Notes under the pieces: generated by a model
Told to the model about the DNA's origin: nothing
Databases searched by the model: none
What the model saw: only the letters and a program-made list of their open reading frames with translations
Shown here: piece after piece, positions 1 to 10,002 of the stretch
Layout of the letters: the number at the start of each line of letters is the position of its first letter
Position numbering within the stretch: position 1 is the stretch's first letter
Assembly: GCF_027359415.1 (NCBI RefSeq)
Contig: NZ_CP114780.1
Span: 1,725,314 to 1,789,313 of the forward strand
Reading direction: 5' to 3'
Length of the DNA stretch: 64,000 nt
Source of the DNA: Prochlorococcus marinus str. MIT 0918
Lineage (GTDB): Bacteria; Cyanobacteriota; Cyanobacteriia; PCC-6307; Cyanobiaceae
Position numbers and translations under genes: made by a program

Positions 1-120
1 TTGAGCACCTTGAATTTCAATAACAATTCTTTTGAGGTTGGAATTTTATAATCAATAAACATCAATTACCCTTCTCAATGGCAAATGATATTTTCAATTA
101 AGAATGAACCTCTTATAAAT

Positions 121-260
121 GTGTTATTAAAATGGCTTAGTGGTTCCTGCAGAGCTGCTAGGGGCTTTCTCAGGCAGGCTTGACTTTTTTGAGGTTGCAC
201 CCCCAAAAAGCTGAGCTTCTTACCTTCCCTCTGAACAGAACTCTGTATTGTTGAGATAAC
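121..260 (+). ncRNA. Candidate structured non-coding RNA upstream of priA
   Basis: This leader has nested complementary segments that fold into one rod. GTTC (143-146) pairs with GAAC (238-241), CAGAG (150-154) with CTCTG (229-233), CTCAG (169-173) with CTGAG (211-215), and CTTTTTTG (184-191) with CAAAAAG (204-210). An inner GGT/ACC closes the apical loop. A TATAAA box at 114-119 could be a plus-strand -10 element, giving an RNA of about 120-180 nt. A long rod with an internal bubble resembles 6S RNA, but I cannot match it to a family by sequence, so the family is open. The fold works on either strand; the plus strand is preferred only because of the TATAAA box. It could instead be a long priA 5' UTR. 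Confidence 0.42.
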
Positions 261-321
261 AGCTATTTGCTGTATCAATTTAAGTTTATGAAAAATTTCT
301 AAAGTAGGCAACTGTTTCTCT

Positions 322-2571
322 ATGGGCTTTAAAGAAATAGAAGTTTGGCTAGATGTAGGAAGGGAAGGCCGTTGCTTTACTTATGCTGATGGGAATTGTT
401 TAGGGACAGATATTGGGGACATAGTTCTTGTGCGATTAAAAGGGAGAAAAATGCATGGACTTGTCGTTCAAATTAATGAAGGACTTCCTGGTACAACAAA
501 AGAAACTAATTGTCAGACTGAAAATTATTCCTTAAGCAATATTGATGCGCTTTTGCAGAAAGCCGCAGTAGAACCGTCTTGGCGTGAATGGATTGAATCG
601 ACAGCAGCTCAATGTCACATCAGTTCATTCAAAATGATTAAAGCAGCTTTGCCTTCTGGCTGGCTAGGGAAAGGGAGGAAAAATAATTTTGAGCCTCGAA
701 TGTTGTGGTGGTTTTTTTTAAAAACTTCAGATATTTCTTCAGAAAAACTTTCCCCTAGACAAAGAGCCCTTCAACGGTTCCTATCTGAACATAAAGGTGC
801 TTGGCAGAAAGACCTTCTTTTAGAAGGCTTTTCCATAGCATTTTTAAAAGGTTGTTTGCAAAAGGGGATAGTAAGGCGTCAGAAACGTTGTTTGAATTTC
901 CAAAAAGAGGTTGGCCTGCAAGCAATTAATCCTTCCCCAGATAATAAAGAACGCTCCCTTACTAATGAACAGATCAATGCTTTAGATCTTTATGACAAAC
1001 AAGTACCAGGTTCAGCACTACTTCTATGGGGTGTCACAGGTTCAGGTAAGACAGAAGTCTACTTACAGATGGCAGCAAGAGAATTATCTAAAGGAAGAAA
1101 TTGTTTAATTTTGACTCCGGAAATAGGACTAATACCTCAACTTGTTGATCGCTTTGTACAACGCTTCGGGTCTAAAGTTTTGGAATATCACAGTAGCTGC
1201 TCAGATAGTCAAAAGGTTAAAACTTGGCGTGCTGTCTTAACAGCTACTTACCCAGTAGTAGTAGTAGGAACACGTTCAGCAGTCTTTCTCCCTCTATCTC
1301 CTTTAGGATTAATCGTTCTTGATGAAGAACATGATAGCTCTTATAAACAAGAAAACCCAATGCCTTGTTATCATGCTAGGGAGCTTGCCTTGGAACGTGC
1401 GCAAAGAATTGGTTCAAAAGTCGTTTTAGGAAGTGCTACTCCTTCACTATCTACCTGGAAAAGGCTCTACCCTAATGGATCTATTTCTTTAGCTCGGTTA
1501 ACCACTCGAATAGCAGATAAGCCTTTGCCTACGGTCTCTATTGTAGATATGAGACAGGAATTGGCTGATGGAAATAGACGAATTCTAAGCAGACCTTTAA
1601 TTGACCGCCTTGCGGCCTTGCCAAAATTGGGTGAACAAGCTGTGATTTTGGTGCCAAGGAGAGGTTATAGTACTTTCCTAAGTTGTCGTAGTTGTGGCGA
1701 TGTCGTTCAATGTCCAAATTGTGATGTATCATTAACTGTTCATAAAAATAGACATAATCATCAGGTCTTGAGATGTCATTGGTGTGATTATCAAGCAGCT
1801 ATAGGAATTAAATGTAATGAATGTGGCTCAAATGCTTTTAAACCATTTGGAGCAGGGACTCAACGTGTAATAGAACAACTCGAGAATGAGCTTGAAGACT
1901 TAAGGTTCTTAAGATTTGATAGAGATACTACCCGGGGCCGTGATGGACATAGAAAGCTGCTTTCACAGTTCGCAGATGGAGAAGCAGATGTTCTGATTGG
2001 GACTCAAATGCTTGCTAAAGGCATGGATTTGCCAAAGGTTACTCTGGCTGTTGTACTGGCTGCTGATGGCTTATTGCATCGTCCAGATTTATTTGCTGAA
2101 GAACAAGCATTGCAGCTGTTTTTACAACTTGCAGGTCGTGCTGGCCGAGGTGAAAAACCTGGGAAAGTCCTTGTACAGACTTACTCTCCAGAACACCCAG
2201 TGATTCAACATCTGATAGATGGGAGTTATGAAAATTTTTTAAAAAAAGAAGCTGAGTTAAGACGTAATGCTGGAATGGTTCCATATAGCAGAGCATGTTT
2301 ACTTAGGCTGTCAGGTGAATCTTCTTCTTTGACAGCTACATCTGCAACAGCATTAGCAGAATATATTAAACCTTTATGTCACAAAACTGGTTGGATTCTT
2401 TTAGGTCCTTCTCCTTCATTAGTCGAAAGAGTTGCAGGTAAAAGCCGTTGGCAACTTTTATTGCACGGTCCCGAATTGAGTGCATTACCGTTGCCTTGTT
2501 TGGATGATTTGTATAAATGTCTTCCTAAAGATATAAGCTTGTCTATTGATCCAGACCCTATTCAATTATAA
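322..2571 (+). CDS. priA: Primosomal protein N' (replication restart helicase PriA)
   Basis: This is the superfamily-2 3'-5' DNA helicase that recognises stalled forks and reloads the replisome. The 749-residue length is close to E. coli PriA. A Walker A motif (GVTGSGKTEVY) lies near residue 237 and a DEEH Walker B follows. The four zinc-binding cysteine pairs appear in the run CRSCGDVVQCPNCD, then CHWC and CNEC. The GRAGRGEKPGK motif VI is intact. The N-terminal part (about 1-110) matches the DNA-binding region. The ATG at 322 is the first start in an otherwise open frame. It ends 11 bp before a convergent gene, leaving almost no space for a terminator. Confidence 0.96.
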   Translation: MGFKEIEVWLDVGREGRCFTYADGNCLGTDIGDIVLVRLKGRKMHGLVVQINEGLPGTTKETNCQTENYSLSNIDALLQKAAVEPSWREWIESTAAQCHISSFKMIKAALPSGWLGKGRKNNFEPRMLWWFFLKTSDISSEKLSPRQRALQRFLSEHKGAWQKDLLLEGFSIAFLKGCLQKGIVRRQKRCLNFQKEVGLQAINPSPDNKERSLTNEQINALDLYDKQVPGSALLLWGVTGSGKTEVYLQMAARELSKGRNCLILTPEIGLIPQLVDRFVQRFGSKVLEYHSSCSDSQKVKTWRAVLTATYPVVVVGTRSAVFLPLSPLGLIVLDEEHDSSYKQENPMPCYHARELALERAQRIGSKVVLGSATPSLSTWKRLYPNGSISLARLTTRIADKPLPTVSIVDMRQELADGNRRILSRPLIDRLAALPKLGEQAVILVPRRGYSTFLSCRSCGDVVQCPNCDVSLTVHKNRHNHQVLRCHWCDYQAAIGIKCNECGSNAFKPFGAGTQRVIEQLENELEDLRFLRFDRDTTRGRDGHRKLLSQFADGEADVLIGTQMLAKGMDLPKVTLAVVLAADGLLHRPDLFAEEQALQLFLQLAGRAGRGEKPGKVLVQTYSPEHPVIQHLIDGSYENFLKKEAELRRNAGMVPYSRACLLRLSGESSSLTATSATALAEYIKPLCHKTGWILLGPSPSLVERVAGKSRWQLLLHGPELSALPLPCLDDLYKCLPKDISLSIDPDPIQL

Positions 2572-2582
2572 AGATTATTTTG

Positions 2583-3677
2583 TTATGGAGGCAATTCAGG
2601 GAAGCCAAATCCCATTTGAAGCTTAATATTTTGAATAATTAAACTTAGAAGCATTATGCAAATAATCCCTATAGTCCCTAGCCCAAGTCGACTCCAATGC
2701 CATTTATGAATAGATAATTTATTTATATTTCCTAATTGAAGTTGCCAATTGATGTTTTTATCGTTAATTGTTGGTTGAACTGGGCTGCCTTTAGGAATTG
2801 ACTTAGGCGATAAAGGATTAATATTAACTTCTATTTTTAGTCCTGGTATCTCTGGGAATTTCGTAAGATCAATATTTAAATCAAGATTTTGTTGTATTCC
2901 TATTAGCCAATTTTTTTCCTGCAAATTCATATTTGTTGGAGGCATTTCAACTCCAGCTGTATTAGAGGCTCTTAAAAGGGTATTCTTTAATAAAATATTT
3001 GCATCTTTCGAATTTAATGATTGAGAATAAATATTTTGAATTCCTTCTTCAGTAGTTTCTATATTTAATTTAGGAGTTAATTCTCTTATTGAAGAAATAA
3101 ATTCTTCTTGCCAAGGTAGGATTTTATTAGAATTACTTTTAATAGACCAATTTATCGCTAACTTATCTGCCCCTTTTAATTGAATTTCGGTGGTAAACCT
3201 CATACACCCACTCAGAAGAAATGTTAATAGTAAAAGAATTGTTAGTGTTGTTAATGTAAACCCTATCTTTAGATCTTTTGTCTCCCCAGTAGGAGCTTTG
3301 GGTTCAATTTTCTTTGGCTTCTGCTTATTAATATAATTCTTATTTTTGCTTAAACTATTAATATTTAAATTAGGTATCTCGATTGACCAGCTTTTAGGCC
3401 TCTCTAATTCAGGCGAGGCTAATATTGAGAGTAATTGTTTAGCTTGTTGGCGAATAGAATCATCTTTGTGTTTTGTGAGTTGTTTGCAATAAGAAAGAGC
3501 TTTTGAGGATTCTCCAGTGCCTACTAAAGCTGTGATCATTAATATTCCTAATTTTGCTCCATTTGAGGTAAGAAGAGAATCTTGTTCCAGAAGTGTTTCT
3601 AGAGATGTAATACATTCATGGTAAGAACCTCTGGCTAAAGCTTCTTCAGCTAGTTTTAGAGTCGTTTCCCGACTCAT
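2583..3677 (-). CDS. DUF3153-like membrane protein with an N-terminal helical region
   Basis: This is a 364-residue protein with no defined function. Residues 1-90 are helical and rich in leucine and alanine, resembling TPR repeats. Residues 95-135 are a lysine-rich linker. A hydrophobic segment at about 139-156 ends in LLSGC, with Cys158. Residues 160-330 form a beta-rich domain like the cyanobacterial DUF3153 family, and a second membrane segment lies near the C-terminus (about 334-352). DUF3153 proteins, as I remember them, are usually lipoproteins with the lipobox at the extreme N-terminus. Here it is internal, so lipidation would need an unusual start. It follows argB by 3 bp, so the two are probably cotranscribed. 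The family assignment is from memory. Confidence 0.7.
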   Translation of the reverse strand: MSRETTLKLAEEALARGSYHECITSLETLLEQDSLLTSNGAKLGILMITALVGTGESSKALSYCKQLTKHKDDSIRQQAKQLLSILASPELERPKSWSIEIPNLNINSLSKNKNYINKQKPKKIEPKAPTGETKDLKIGFTLTTLTILLLLTFLLSGCMRFTTEIQLKGADKLAINWSIKSNSNKILPWQEEFISSIRELTPKLNIETTEEGIQNIYSQSLNSKDANILLKNTLLRASNTAGVEMPPTNMNLQEKNWLIGIQQNLDLNIDLTKFPEIPGLKIEVNINPLSPKSIPKGSPVQPTINDKNINWQLQLGNINKLSIHKWHWSRLGLGTIGIICIMLLSLIIQNIKLQMGFGFPELPP

Positions 3678-3680
3678 TAT

Positions 3681-4595
3681 TTAACCCCGTCCAATAATCA
3701 TTGTACCTATGCCTTTGTCAGTGAATAATTCTAAAAGGAGGGCATGTGAAATGCGGCCATCGATAATATGTGCAGCAGAAACCCCTTGAGCTAAGGCTCG
3801 AATACAACATTTGGTCTTTGGCATCATGCCACCTTTTACAATTTCGTTTTCTATAAGCTTTCGTGCTTCTGATAGACGTATCTGCTGAATAAGTGTATTG
3901 GAGTCGTTCTCTTTTTCTAAAATACCAGGAGTATCTGTTAATAAAATCAATTTTTCAGCTCCAATGGCAGCTGCTATTTCCCCAGCAACAGTATCTGCAT
4001 TGATGTTGTAGTTGGTTCCGACTTCAGAGGAAGCAACACTAGAGATCACGGGTATATAGCCTTTATCTATAAGAGGTTCAATAACTTCTGGGTTGACTCT
4101 TGCAACTTCTCCAACTAATCCATGACTCCCATCGCCCAATGGACGTGCCTCAATTAACCTTCCATCAATTCCACACAGTCCTACTGAGGAAGCTCCTAAT
4201 TTATTTATTCCATTAACTATTTGCTTATTTACTCTTCCTACAAGAACCATTTCGACAATATCCATTGTTGCTGAATCAGTAACTCGTAATCCATCACGGA
4301 ATTGACTATTGATTTTTAGTTTGCTGAGCCATTGATTTATTTCTGGTCCGCCTCCATGAATAATTATTGGATGAGCTCCTACTGTTGACAATAATGCAAT
4401 ATCTCTAAAAACAGCTTCTTTTAGCTTTTCATTCTTCATTGCCGCACCGCCGTATTTGATTACAATTCGACGGCCTGAAAACTTTTGTATATAAGGCAAT
4501 GCTTCGCTTAGTACAGAGACTCTTATAGAGTCTTGATCGCAATGACTAGTCTGTATTGATTTTTTTGTGTCTGAAGAATAATTATTTAATATCAT
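3681..4595 (-). CDS. argB: Acetylglutamate kinase
   Basis: The product phosphorylates N-acetylglutamate, the second and usually feedback-controlled step of arginine synthesis. At 304 residues it is normal for the family. [10 protein letters not shown] near residue 46 is the nucleotide-binding lysine/glycine loop, [14 protein letters not shown] is the substrate loop, and [25 protein letters not shown] is the ATP-binding region. In cyanobacteria this enzyme is controlled by PII (GlnB), which is family knowledge and not visible here. The roughly 28 residues before [14 protein letters not shown] are poorly conserved, so the real start could lie slightly downstream. It sits 5 bp after the DUF2854 gene and 3 bp before the DUF3153-like gene in a minus-strand run. 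Confidence 0.97.
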   Translation of the reverse strand: MILNNYSSDTKKSIQTSHCDQDSIRVSVLSEALPYIQKFSGRRIVIKYGGAAMKNEKLKEAVFRDIALLSTVGAHPIIIHGGGPEINQWLSKLKINSQFRDGLRVTDSATMDIVEMVLVGRVNKQIVNGINKLGASSVGLCGIDGRLIEARPLGDGSHGLVGEVARVNPEVIEPLIDKGYIPVISSVASSEVGTNYNINADTVAGEIAAAIGAEKLILLTDTPGILEKENDSNTLIQQIRLSEARKLIENEIVKGGMMPKTKCCIRALAQGVSAAHIIDGRISHALLLELFTDKGIGTMIIGRG

Positions 4596-4600
4596 TTGTT

Positions 4601-5155
4601 TTAGTCATTGTCGGTTGTATTTGTAATTGGAAGAAGTTCAAGGATTATTTCTTCAGGGTTAGGAGCAGTGATACTTGCTTTTAAATTACTTGCAAAGAAT
4701 CTGCCTAAACGATCTTTTTTTTCTTCCCATTTCTCTATAGGAACACCACAAAACAAAAATGTCATTCGAATACCAAATTTTTGATTTTTTTCTATTAATT
4801 CAATTTCCCGCAGCTGTGGAGGTTTGTTTTCATCCCAAAGCTTTAATGCCTGAAGGGATGTTTCAAGATGAGCTCTTTGTCCATAGCGGAATCTTGTAAC
4901 GTCGCCAATTAGGTTAGAAAGCTCTTTGGGTCCTTTTAAATTTAATTTGTTTAAGTCTGATTTTTGTATGGAACTTTTAGCAGGAGGTATCTCAGAATTT
5001 TTCAAGGCTAACCCGATTAGTAAAATAGGCACACCATAGAAAAAAGTAGGAACGCTTAAGTTTGCCGCATCATTGAAATAGGAAATAAGTCCTATAATTG
5101 CAAGGATTCCACCTGTTATGGAAATTAGACTTGCAGGTGACGGAAGTTTGTTCAT
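4601..5155 (-). CDS. DUF2854 family membrane protein
   Basis: This 184-residue protein has two hydrophobic segments at the N-terminus (about 8-26 and 32-50, separated by [16 protein letters not shown]) and a soluble C-terminal domain. The [13 protein letters not shown]...[15 protein letters not shown] pattern matches DUF2854, a family I know as conserved in cyanobacteria and plastid-bearing plants. No catalytic motif is visible and no function can be assigned. It is the first gene of a tight minus-strand run with argB and the DUF3153-like gene. Its start lies about 50 bp from a divergent small gene, so the two share one promoter region. Confidence 0.8.
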   Translation of the reverse strand: MNKLPSPASLISITGGILAIIGLISYFNDAANLSVPTFFYGVPILLIGLALKNSEIPPAKSSIQKSDLNKLNLKGPKELSNLIGDVTRFRYGQRAHLETSLQALKLWDENKPPQLREIELIEKNQKFGIRMTFLFCGVPIEKWEEKKDRLGRFFASNLKASITAPNPEEIILELLPITNTTDND

Positions 5156-5207
5156 TTTAGTAATTTGGGCTTGTTAGGGCTTAAATTTTGTTTAGAGAGA
5201 AACATTG

Positions 5208-5393
5208 ATGGCATCACCAGATAAACAATCTATTGATTTGCATGAGCTTATAGCTCTTTTGGATAATGATAGGGCTTTGTTATTAGAAAAGATTGATAAA
5301 GGTTGCTGGCCTGAACTTAGGCATGATTTGGCTGCTTTAGAAAGGGAGCTTGGTCACTTTCTTGCCGCATCAACTAATCAATTTGGGAGTTAA
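5208..5393 (+). CDS. Small conserved hypothetical protein (61 aa)
   Basis: This short, soluble, leucine- and acid-rich protein looks helical (DLHELIALLDNDRALLLEKIDKG...LRHDLAALERELGHFL). It has no membrane segment and no motif I recognise. The frame opens at a TTG (5205), but the ATG at 5208 is the likelier start. Support is the clean open frame in a tight divergent slot and amphipathic heptads that look selected. It could be a small coiled-coil adaptor; that is inference only. Confidence 0.6.
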   Translation: MASPDKQSIDLHELIALLDNDRALLLEKIDKGCWPELRHDLAALERELGHFLAASTNQFGS

Positions 5394-5409
5394 TTATCAG
5401 AAAGTTGTT

Positions 5410-5874
5410 TTAAAAAGGAATGTCATCAGTATCAGGTATTAGAGGTGATGCATTCCACGTAACAGCCTCGTTAGGTTGAGTTGTTGTTGAAGTTTTTTCA
5501 GAAGAGTTAGGGCCTTTAGGTGAATTGGAAGTTGTGGACTCTAAATTGGGATTTTGCTCTGATGGATTAGATGAGTTATCTGAATGAATTTTTGAAACAG
5601 TAAATTCTGCTTTTTTTTCTTTTGTCCCATCTTGTCTAGGGACAGTATTCATTCTTAATCGGCCTTCAAGAATAATCTTTTCACCAACTTTAACGTTGTT
5701 TTGCAGAGTCTGAGCTTGGTTCCCCCAACCTATAGCTTTTATAGAACCTCTTGGATCATCTGCCCTAAGCCCTTCGAAGCTAACTTCCATTTCTGCAATG
5801 GGAGTTTGACTGTCCTGCGTGTAACGAATGGTCGGGGCAGTCTTGACCATTACTTCTAATAAGCAGTGATTCAT
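5410..5874 (-). CDS. ssb: Single-stranded DNA-binding protein
   Basis: The product coats ssDNA in replication, repair and recombination. At 154 residues it has an N-terminal OB-fold (about 1-105; EKIILEGRLRMNT is a recognisable strand), a Ser/Asn/Pro-rich disordered linker (about 105-145), and the acidic tip DTDDIPF that recruits partner proteins such as PriA. An alternative start is Met9 (MVKTAPTIRY). The start codon is only 14 bp from the divergent cobK start, so the promoters of both must overlap the neighbouring coding sequence. Confidence 0.93.
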   Translation of the reverse strand: MNHCLLEVMVKTAPTIRYTQDSQTPIAEMEVSFEGLRADDPRGSIKAIGWGNQAQTLQNNVKVGEKIILEGRLRMNTVPRQDGTKEKKAEFTVSKIHSDNSSNPSEQNPNLESTTSNSPKGPNSSEKTSTTTQPNEAVTWNASPLIPDTDDIPF

Positions 5875-5888
5875 TTTTCTTTCAATCT

Positions 5889-6701
5889 GTGAGAGTTATC
5901 TTGATACACATGAGGAGAAATTGCCACCAACATATTTGGTTGTTATCTGGAACAGGTGAAGGCCCTTTGATAGCAAAAGCTTTAATTTCTAAAGGTTGGA
6001 AAGTGAGTGTAAGCGTTGTGACTGTCCAGGCTTCTCAGTCATATGCCCATTTACCTTTGGAATCGCTATGGATAGGCGCTTTGGATGGACCTGATGGTAT
6101 CCGTTTACTCCTGGCAAAAACTAAGGAAAAAAAACAGGGATTTGATGTAATTATTGATGCTACGCATCCATTCGCAGCGGTAATAAGTTCTAATCTCAAG
6201 ACAGTTTGCCAAGAATTGAATCAGCCTTTAATTCGTTTTGAACGCTCTTGTCGAACTAGCTCAAAAGCCTTTTTAATTAAAACTTACGAAGAATTACTTA
6301 ATTTTGATTTATCTGGGAAAAGAATTTTATTTGCAATTGGATCAAGATCTCTACCAGAGGCTATTAATTTAGCTTCTCAAGGAGGCGCAACTGTTTTTGC
6401 AAGGGTTTTGCCAACTGTTGAAGGATTGACTAAAGCCTTGGCATGTGAATTGCCTGAAAGTCATATAGCAGTGCTTAAACCACTTTTAGGTAAAACTATT
6501 GGTGAATTTGAATCAGGGCTATGCAGAAATTGGGAGATAACCGGTGTGGTTGCTAGGCAGTCTGAAGGGCAGACACAGATGGTTTGGCAAAATATTGCTA
6601 AAGAACAAAAACTTGATTTATGGTTGATTTCACGTCCAAGAGTGTCGAAAGAAGTTAGTGTATTTCATACTATTTCTGAAATGTTTGAGTATTTAAGATA
6701 A
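5889..6701 (+). CDS. cobK: Precorrin-6A reductase (CobK/CbiJ family)
   Basis: This enzyme reduces precorrin-6A or cobalt-precorrin-6A during cobalamin corrin-ring synthesis using a nicotinamide cofactor. The protein (270 aa from GTG 5889) has the family opening IWLLSGTGEGPLIAKAL and the conserved IIDATHPFAAVISSNL, with LIRFERSC further on. An internal ATG at 5907 (MRRNCHQHIW) puts the start nearer the conserved glycine loop and leaves more room for a promoter, so the start is unsure. It fits with cobO at 26062 as evidence for B12 synthesis. Confidence 0.88.
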   Translation: MRVILIHMRRNCHQHIWLLSGTGEGPLIAKALISKGWKVSVSVVTVQASQSYAHLPLESLWIGALDGPDGIRLLLAKTKEKKQGFDVIIDATHPFAAVISSNLKTVCQELNQPLIRFERSCRTSSKAFLIKTYEELLNFDLSGKRILFAIGSRSLPEAINLASQGGATVFARVLPTVEGLTKALACELPESHIAVLKPLLGKTIGEFESGLCRNWEITGVVARQSEGQTQMVWQNIAKEQKLDLWLISRPRVSKEVSVFHTISEMFEYLR

Positions 6702-6736
6702 GTGTTTAATTTTAAAGTAATTAATAATTTTCCCCT

Positions 6737-7063
6737 GTGATTTTTAATGAGAATGATCTGCTATTGGTTTTAACTAATGAAAGTAATGATAAGAATGCTA
6801 AGCAATTAGCGGAAGTTATTTTAAAAAAAAAATTAGCTGCTTGCATAACTTTTTCTAATATAAGTTCTATTTATTGGTGGAAAGATAAATTAGTAAATGG
6901 AGATGAAGTTCAGTTACTTATCAAGACAAGGTTAGACCTAATTCATAAGGTAAATGACTTAATAAAAAAGTTCCATAGCTATGAAGTTCCAGAGATTATT
7001 TATTTGAATGCTTGTGCTAGTAAGGAATATAAAGAATGGTTATATGAAATGACTTTCAAATAA
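6737..7063 (+). CDS. cutA: CutA1 divalent-ion tolerance protein
   Basis: This small trimeric protein has an uncertain physiological role, historically tied to copper tolerance. The 108 residues include the diagnostic LAACITFSNISSIYWWKDKL and HSYEVPEIIYL, typical of CutA1. The start is GTG at 6737. The gene lies 35 bp after cobK on the same strand and ends 7 bp from a convergent kinase gene. Confidence 0.92.
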   Translation: MIFNENDLLLVLTNESNDKNAKQLAEVILKKKLAACITFSNISSIYWWKDKLVNGDEVQLLIKTRLDLIHKVNDLIKKFHSYEVPEIIYLNACASKEYKEWLYEMTFK

Positions 7064-7070
7064 TATTTAG

Positions 7071-8060
7071 CTAGCAATATTTTTTTATTAAATCACTAAG
7101 AGATGCTTCTGATCTAGGACCAAATTGTGTAACTATATGACCTGAACAAATTGCTCCAAGTTGTCCACATGCTTGTAAGTCTTTATTGTTTGTATAACCA
7201 TAAAGAAAGCCACTAGCATACAAATCTCCTGCACCTGTTGTATCTATTGCCTTGCCGAGATTATAAGAATCTATAAAATAAGTATTGTTTTTTTCAATAA
7301 TAACAGAGCCCTCCTTTCCTCTTGTTAATACGGCTATTTTACATTTGGGTCTAATTATTTCCATTGCCGCCTTGAAATCTTCTGATTCGTATAGTGAAAT
7401 AATTTCAGATTCGTTTGCAAAAATAATATCAACATGATTTTCTATTAAACGTTTAAAACTTTCTCTATGACGTTCAATGCAAAAAGAATCAGAAAGTGAT
7501 AATGCTACTTTGCCCCCATAGTCTTTACATTCCTTTGCGGATATTTCTAAAGCACTTTTGGCTGAACTTTGATCCCAAAGATACCCTTCTAAATATAAGA
7601 TTTTTGTTTCCCTTACTAAAGATAGATCTAAGTCTTTAGTGTCTAGAAAAACCGATGCACCAAGATATGTGCACATTGTTCTTTCAGCATCAGGGGTAAC
7701 ATAAATAAGGCATCTAGCTGTTGAAGGCCCATCTTTAATAATTGGAGTATTAAATAATACTCCAGTAGAACGAATATCATGCATAAATATATTCCCAAGT
7801 TGATCTTCTCTAACCCTTCCAATAAAACCAGTTTTAATTCCTAATTTAGATAGTCCTGCAATTGTATTAGCTGCAGACCCACCAGAGGTTTCTATCCCTG
7901 CTCCACTTTTAGAATAAAGATATTCTGCTTCGGTTTCATTGATTAGTTTCATATTGCCTTTTGGCAATGAGTTTTCTAAAAGAAATGAATCTTCTGTCTT
8001 GATAAGAATGTCTACGATTGCATTCCCAATTCCAACTACATCATATTTTTTAGTTTTCAT
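7071..8060 (-). CDS. PfkB-family sugar/nucleoside kinase
   Basis: This is a ribokinase-fold kinase of 329 residues. The N-terminal signature GGSAANTIAGLSKLG and the C-terminal catalytic DTTGAGDLYASGFLYG (with the catalytic Asp and anion-hole glycines) are intact. The substrate cannot be read from the sequence. The family includes adenosine kinase, and the neighbouring purA makes a purine role plausible but unproven. It lies about 60 bp downstream of purA on the same strand and is probably cotranscribed with it. Confidence 0.88.
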   Translation of the reverse strand: MKTKKYDVVGIGNAIVDILIKTEDSFLLENSLPKGNMKLINETEAEYLYSKSGAGIETSGGSAANTIAGLSKLGIKTGFIGRVREDQLGNIFMHDIRSTGVLFNTPIIKDGPSTARCLIYVTPDAERTMCTYLGASVFLDTKDLDLSLVRETKILYLEGYLWDQSSAKSALEISAKECKDYGGKVALSLSDSFCIERHRESFKRLIENHVDIIFANESEIISLYESEDFKAAMEIIRPKCKIAVLTRGKEGSVIIEKNNTYFIDSYNLGKAIDTTGAGDLYASGFLYGYTNNKDLQACGQLGAICSGHIVTQFGPRSEASLSDLIKKYC

Positions 8061-8119
8061 TGTGATTAATTAATATAGAGGGTTAAATCTTATGATCATT
8101 AGAAATATATTGAATAACT

Positions 8120-9487
<1,368 letters not shown>

Positions 9488-9518
9488 TTATGGTTAAGTC
9501 AATTAAATGACTTAAAAG

Positions 9519-9992
9519 TTACGTTTGAATTTCTTTTACTACTGTTTTCTCAGCTCTTGATAGTTCTTTATTTAGACGCTCTTTTAACTTCTCTGGTAAA
9601 GGTCTGTTAGAAAATGTTTTGTAATGGCCTGCCATTGAGTTCAAGGCAGTTTGCATTGTCGTAAAAGATGAGGAACTATTGACCTGAGGTCGATTCCTAT
9701 ATCTCGAGATATAAGCGGTAATTAACCCTAGTGCTTGATCCTTAGCCTCTAACTGCTTGTCTACATCTTCAGTTGGCAAAGCAATTGTCTCTTTTAGAGT
9801 TTGAGCTACTGAGACTGTATCTTTGACAAAGTCACCTGACATAGAAGGCTTTTCAGCTGTGACAGTCTGTCCAAAAGGATGTAAGACAATCAAGAGACCT
9901 ATTAAAAGAGAGAATGAAACTCTTATGAACTTTTGGAAGTACTGAGAAAGGCTTTCATACATGTTGTATTTAGTAAGTAAATCTAGTTTCAT
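9519..9992 (-). CDS. psb27: Photosystem II assembly factor Psb27
   Basis: Psb27 is a lumenal four-helix-bundle protein that binds CP43 in immature or damaged photosystem II. The mature part shows the family blocks FVKDTVSVAQTLKETIALP, ITAYISRYRNRPQV, FTTMQTALNSMAGHY and RPLPEKLKERL. The precursor (157 aa) has a hydrophobic segment at about 27-43 ending TVTA, consistent with a Sec signal. Many cyanobacterial Psb27 proteins are lipoproteins, but I see no lipobox cysteine, so this one may be non-lipidated. Met11 is an alternative start. It follows proS by 10 bp. Confidence 0.9.
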   Translation of the reverse strand: MKLDLLTKYNMYESLSQYFQKFIRVSFSLLIGLLIVLHPFGQTVTAEKPSMSGDFVKDTVSVAQTLKETIALPTEDVDKQLEAKDQALGLITAYISRYRNRPQVNSSSSFTTMQTALNSMAGHYKTFSNRPLPEKLKERLNKELSRAEKTVVKEIQT

Positions 9993-10002
9993 AGAGAGTA
10001 AG

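Noticed and set aside
75..311. 78-aa ORF on the minus strand before priA
   Set aside because: It overlaps the structured RNA candidate, has no recognisable domain and no Shine-Dalgarno.
1538..2296. Several ORFs antisense to or in another frame of priA
   Set aside because: They lie entirely within a strongly conserved gene and have no domain logic.
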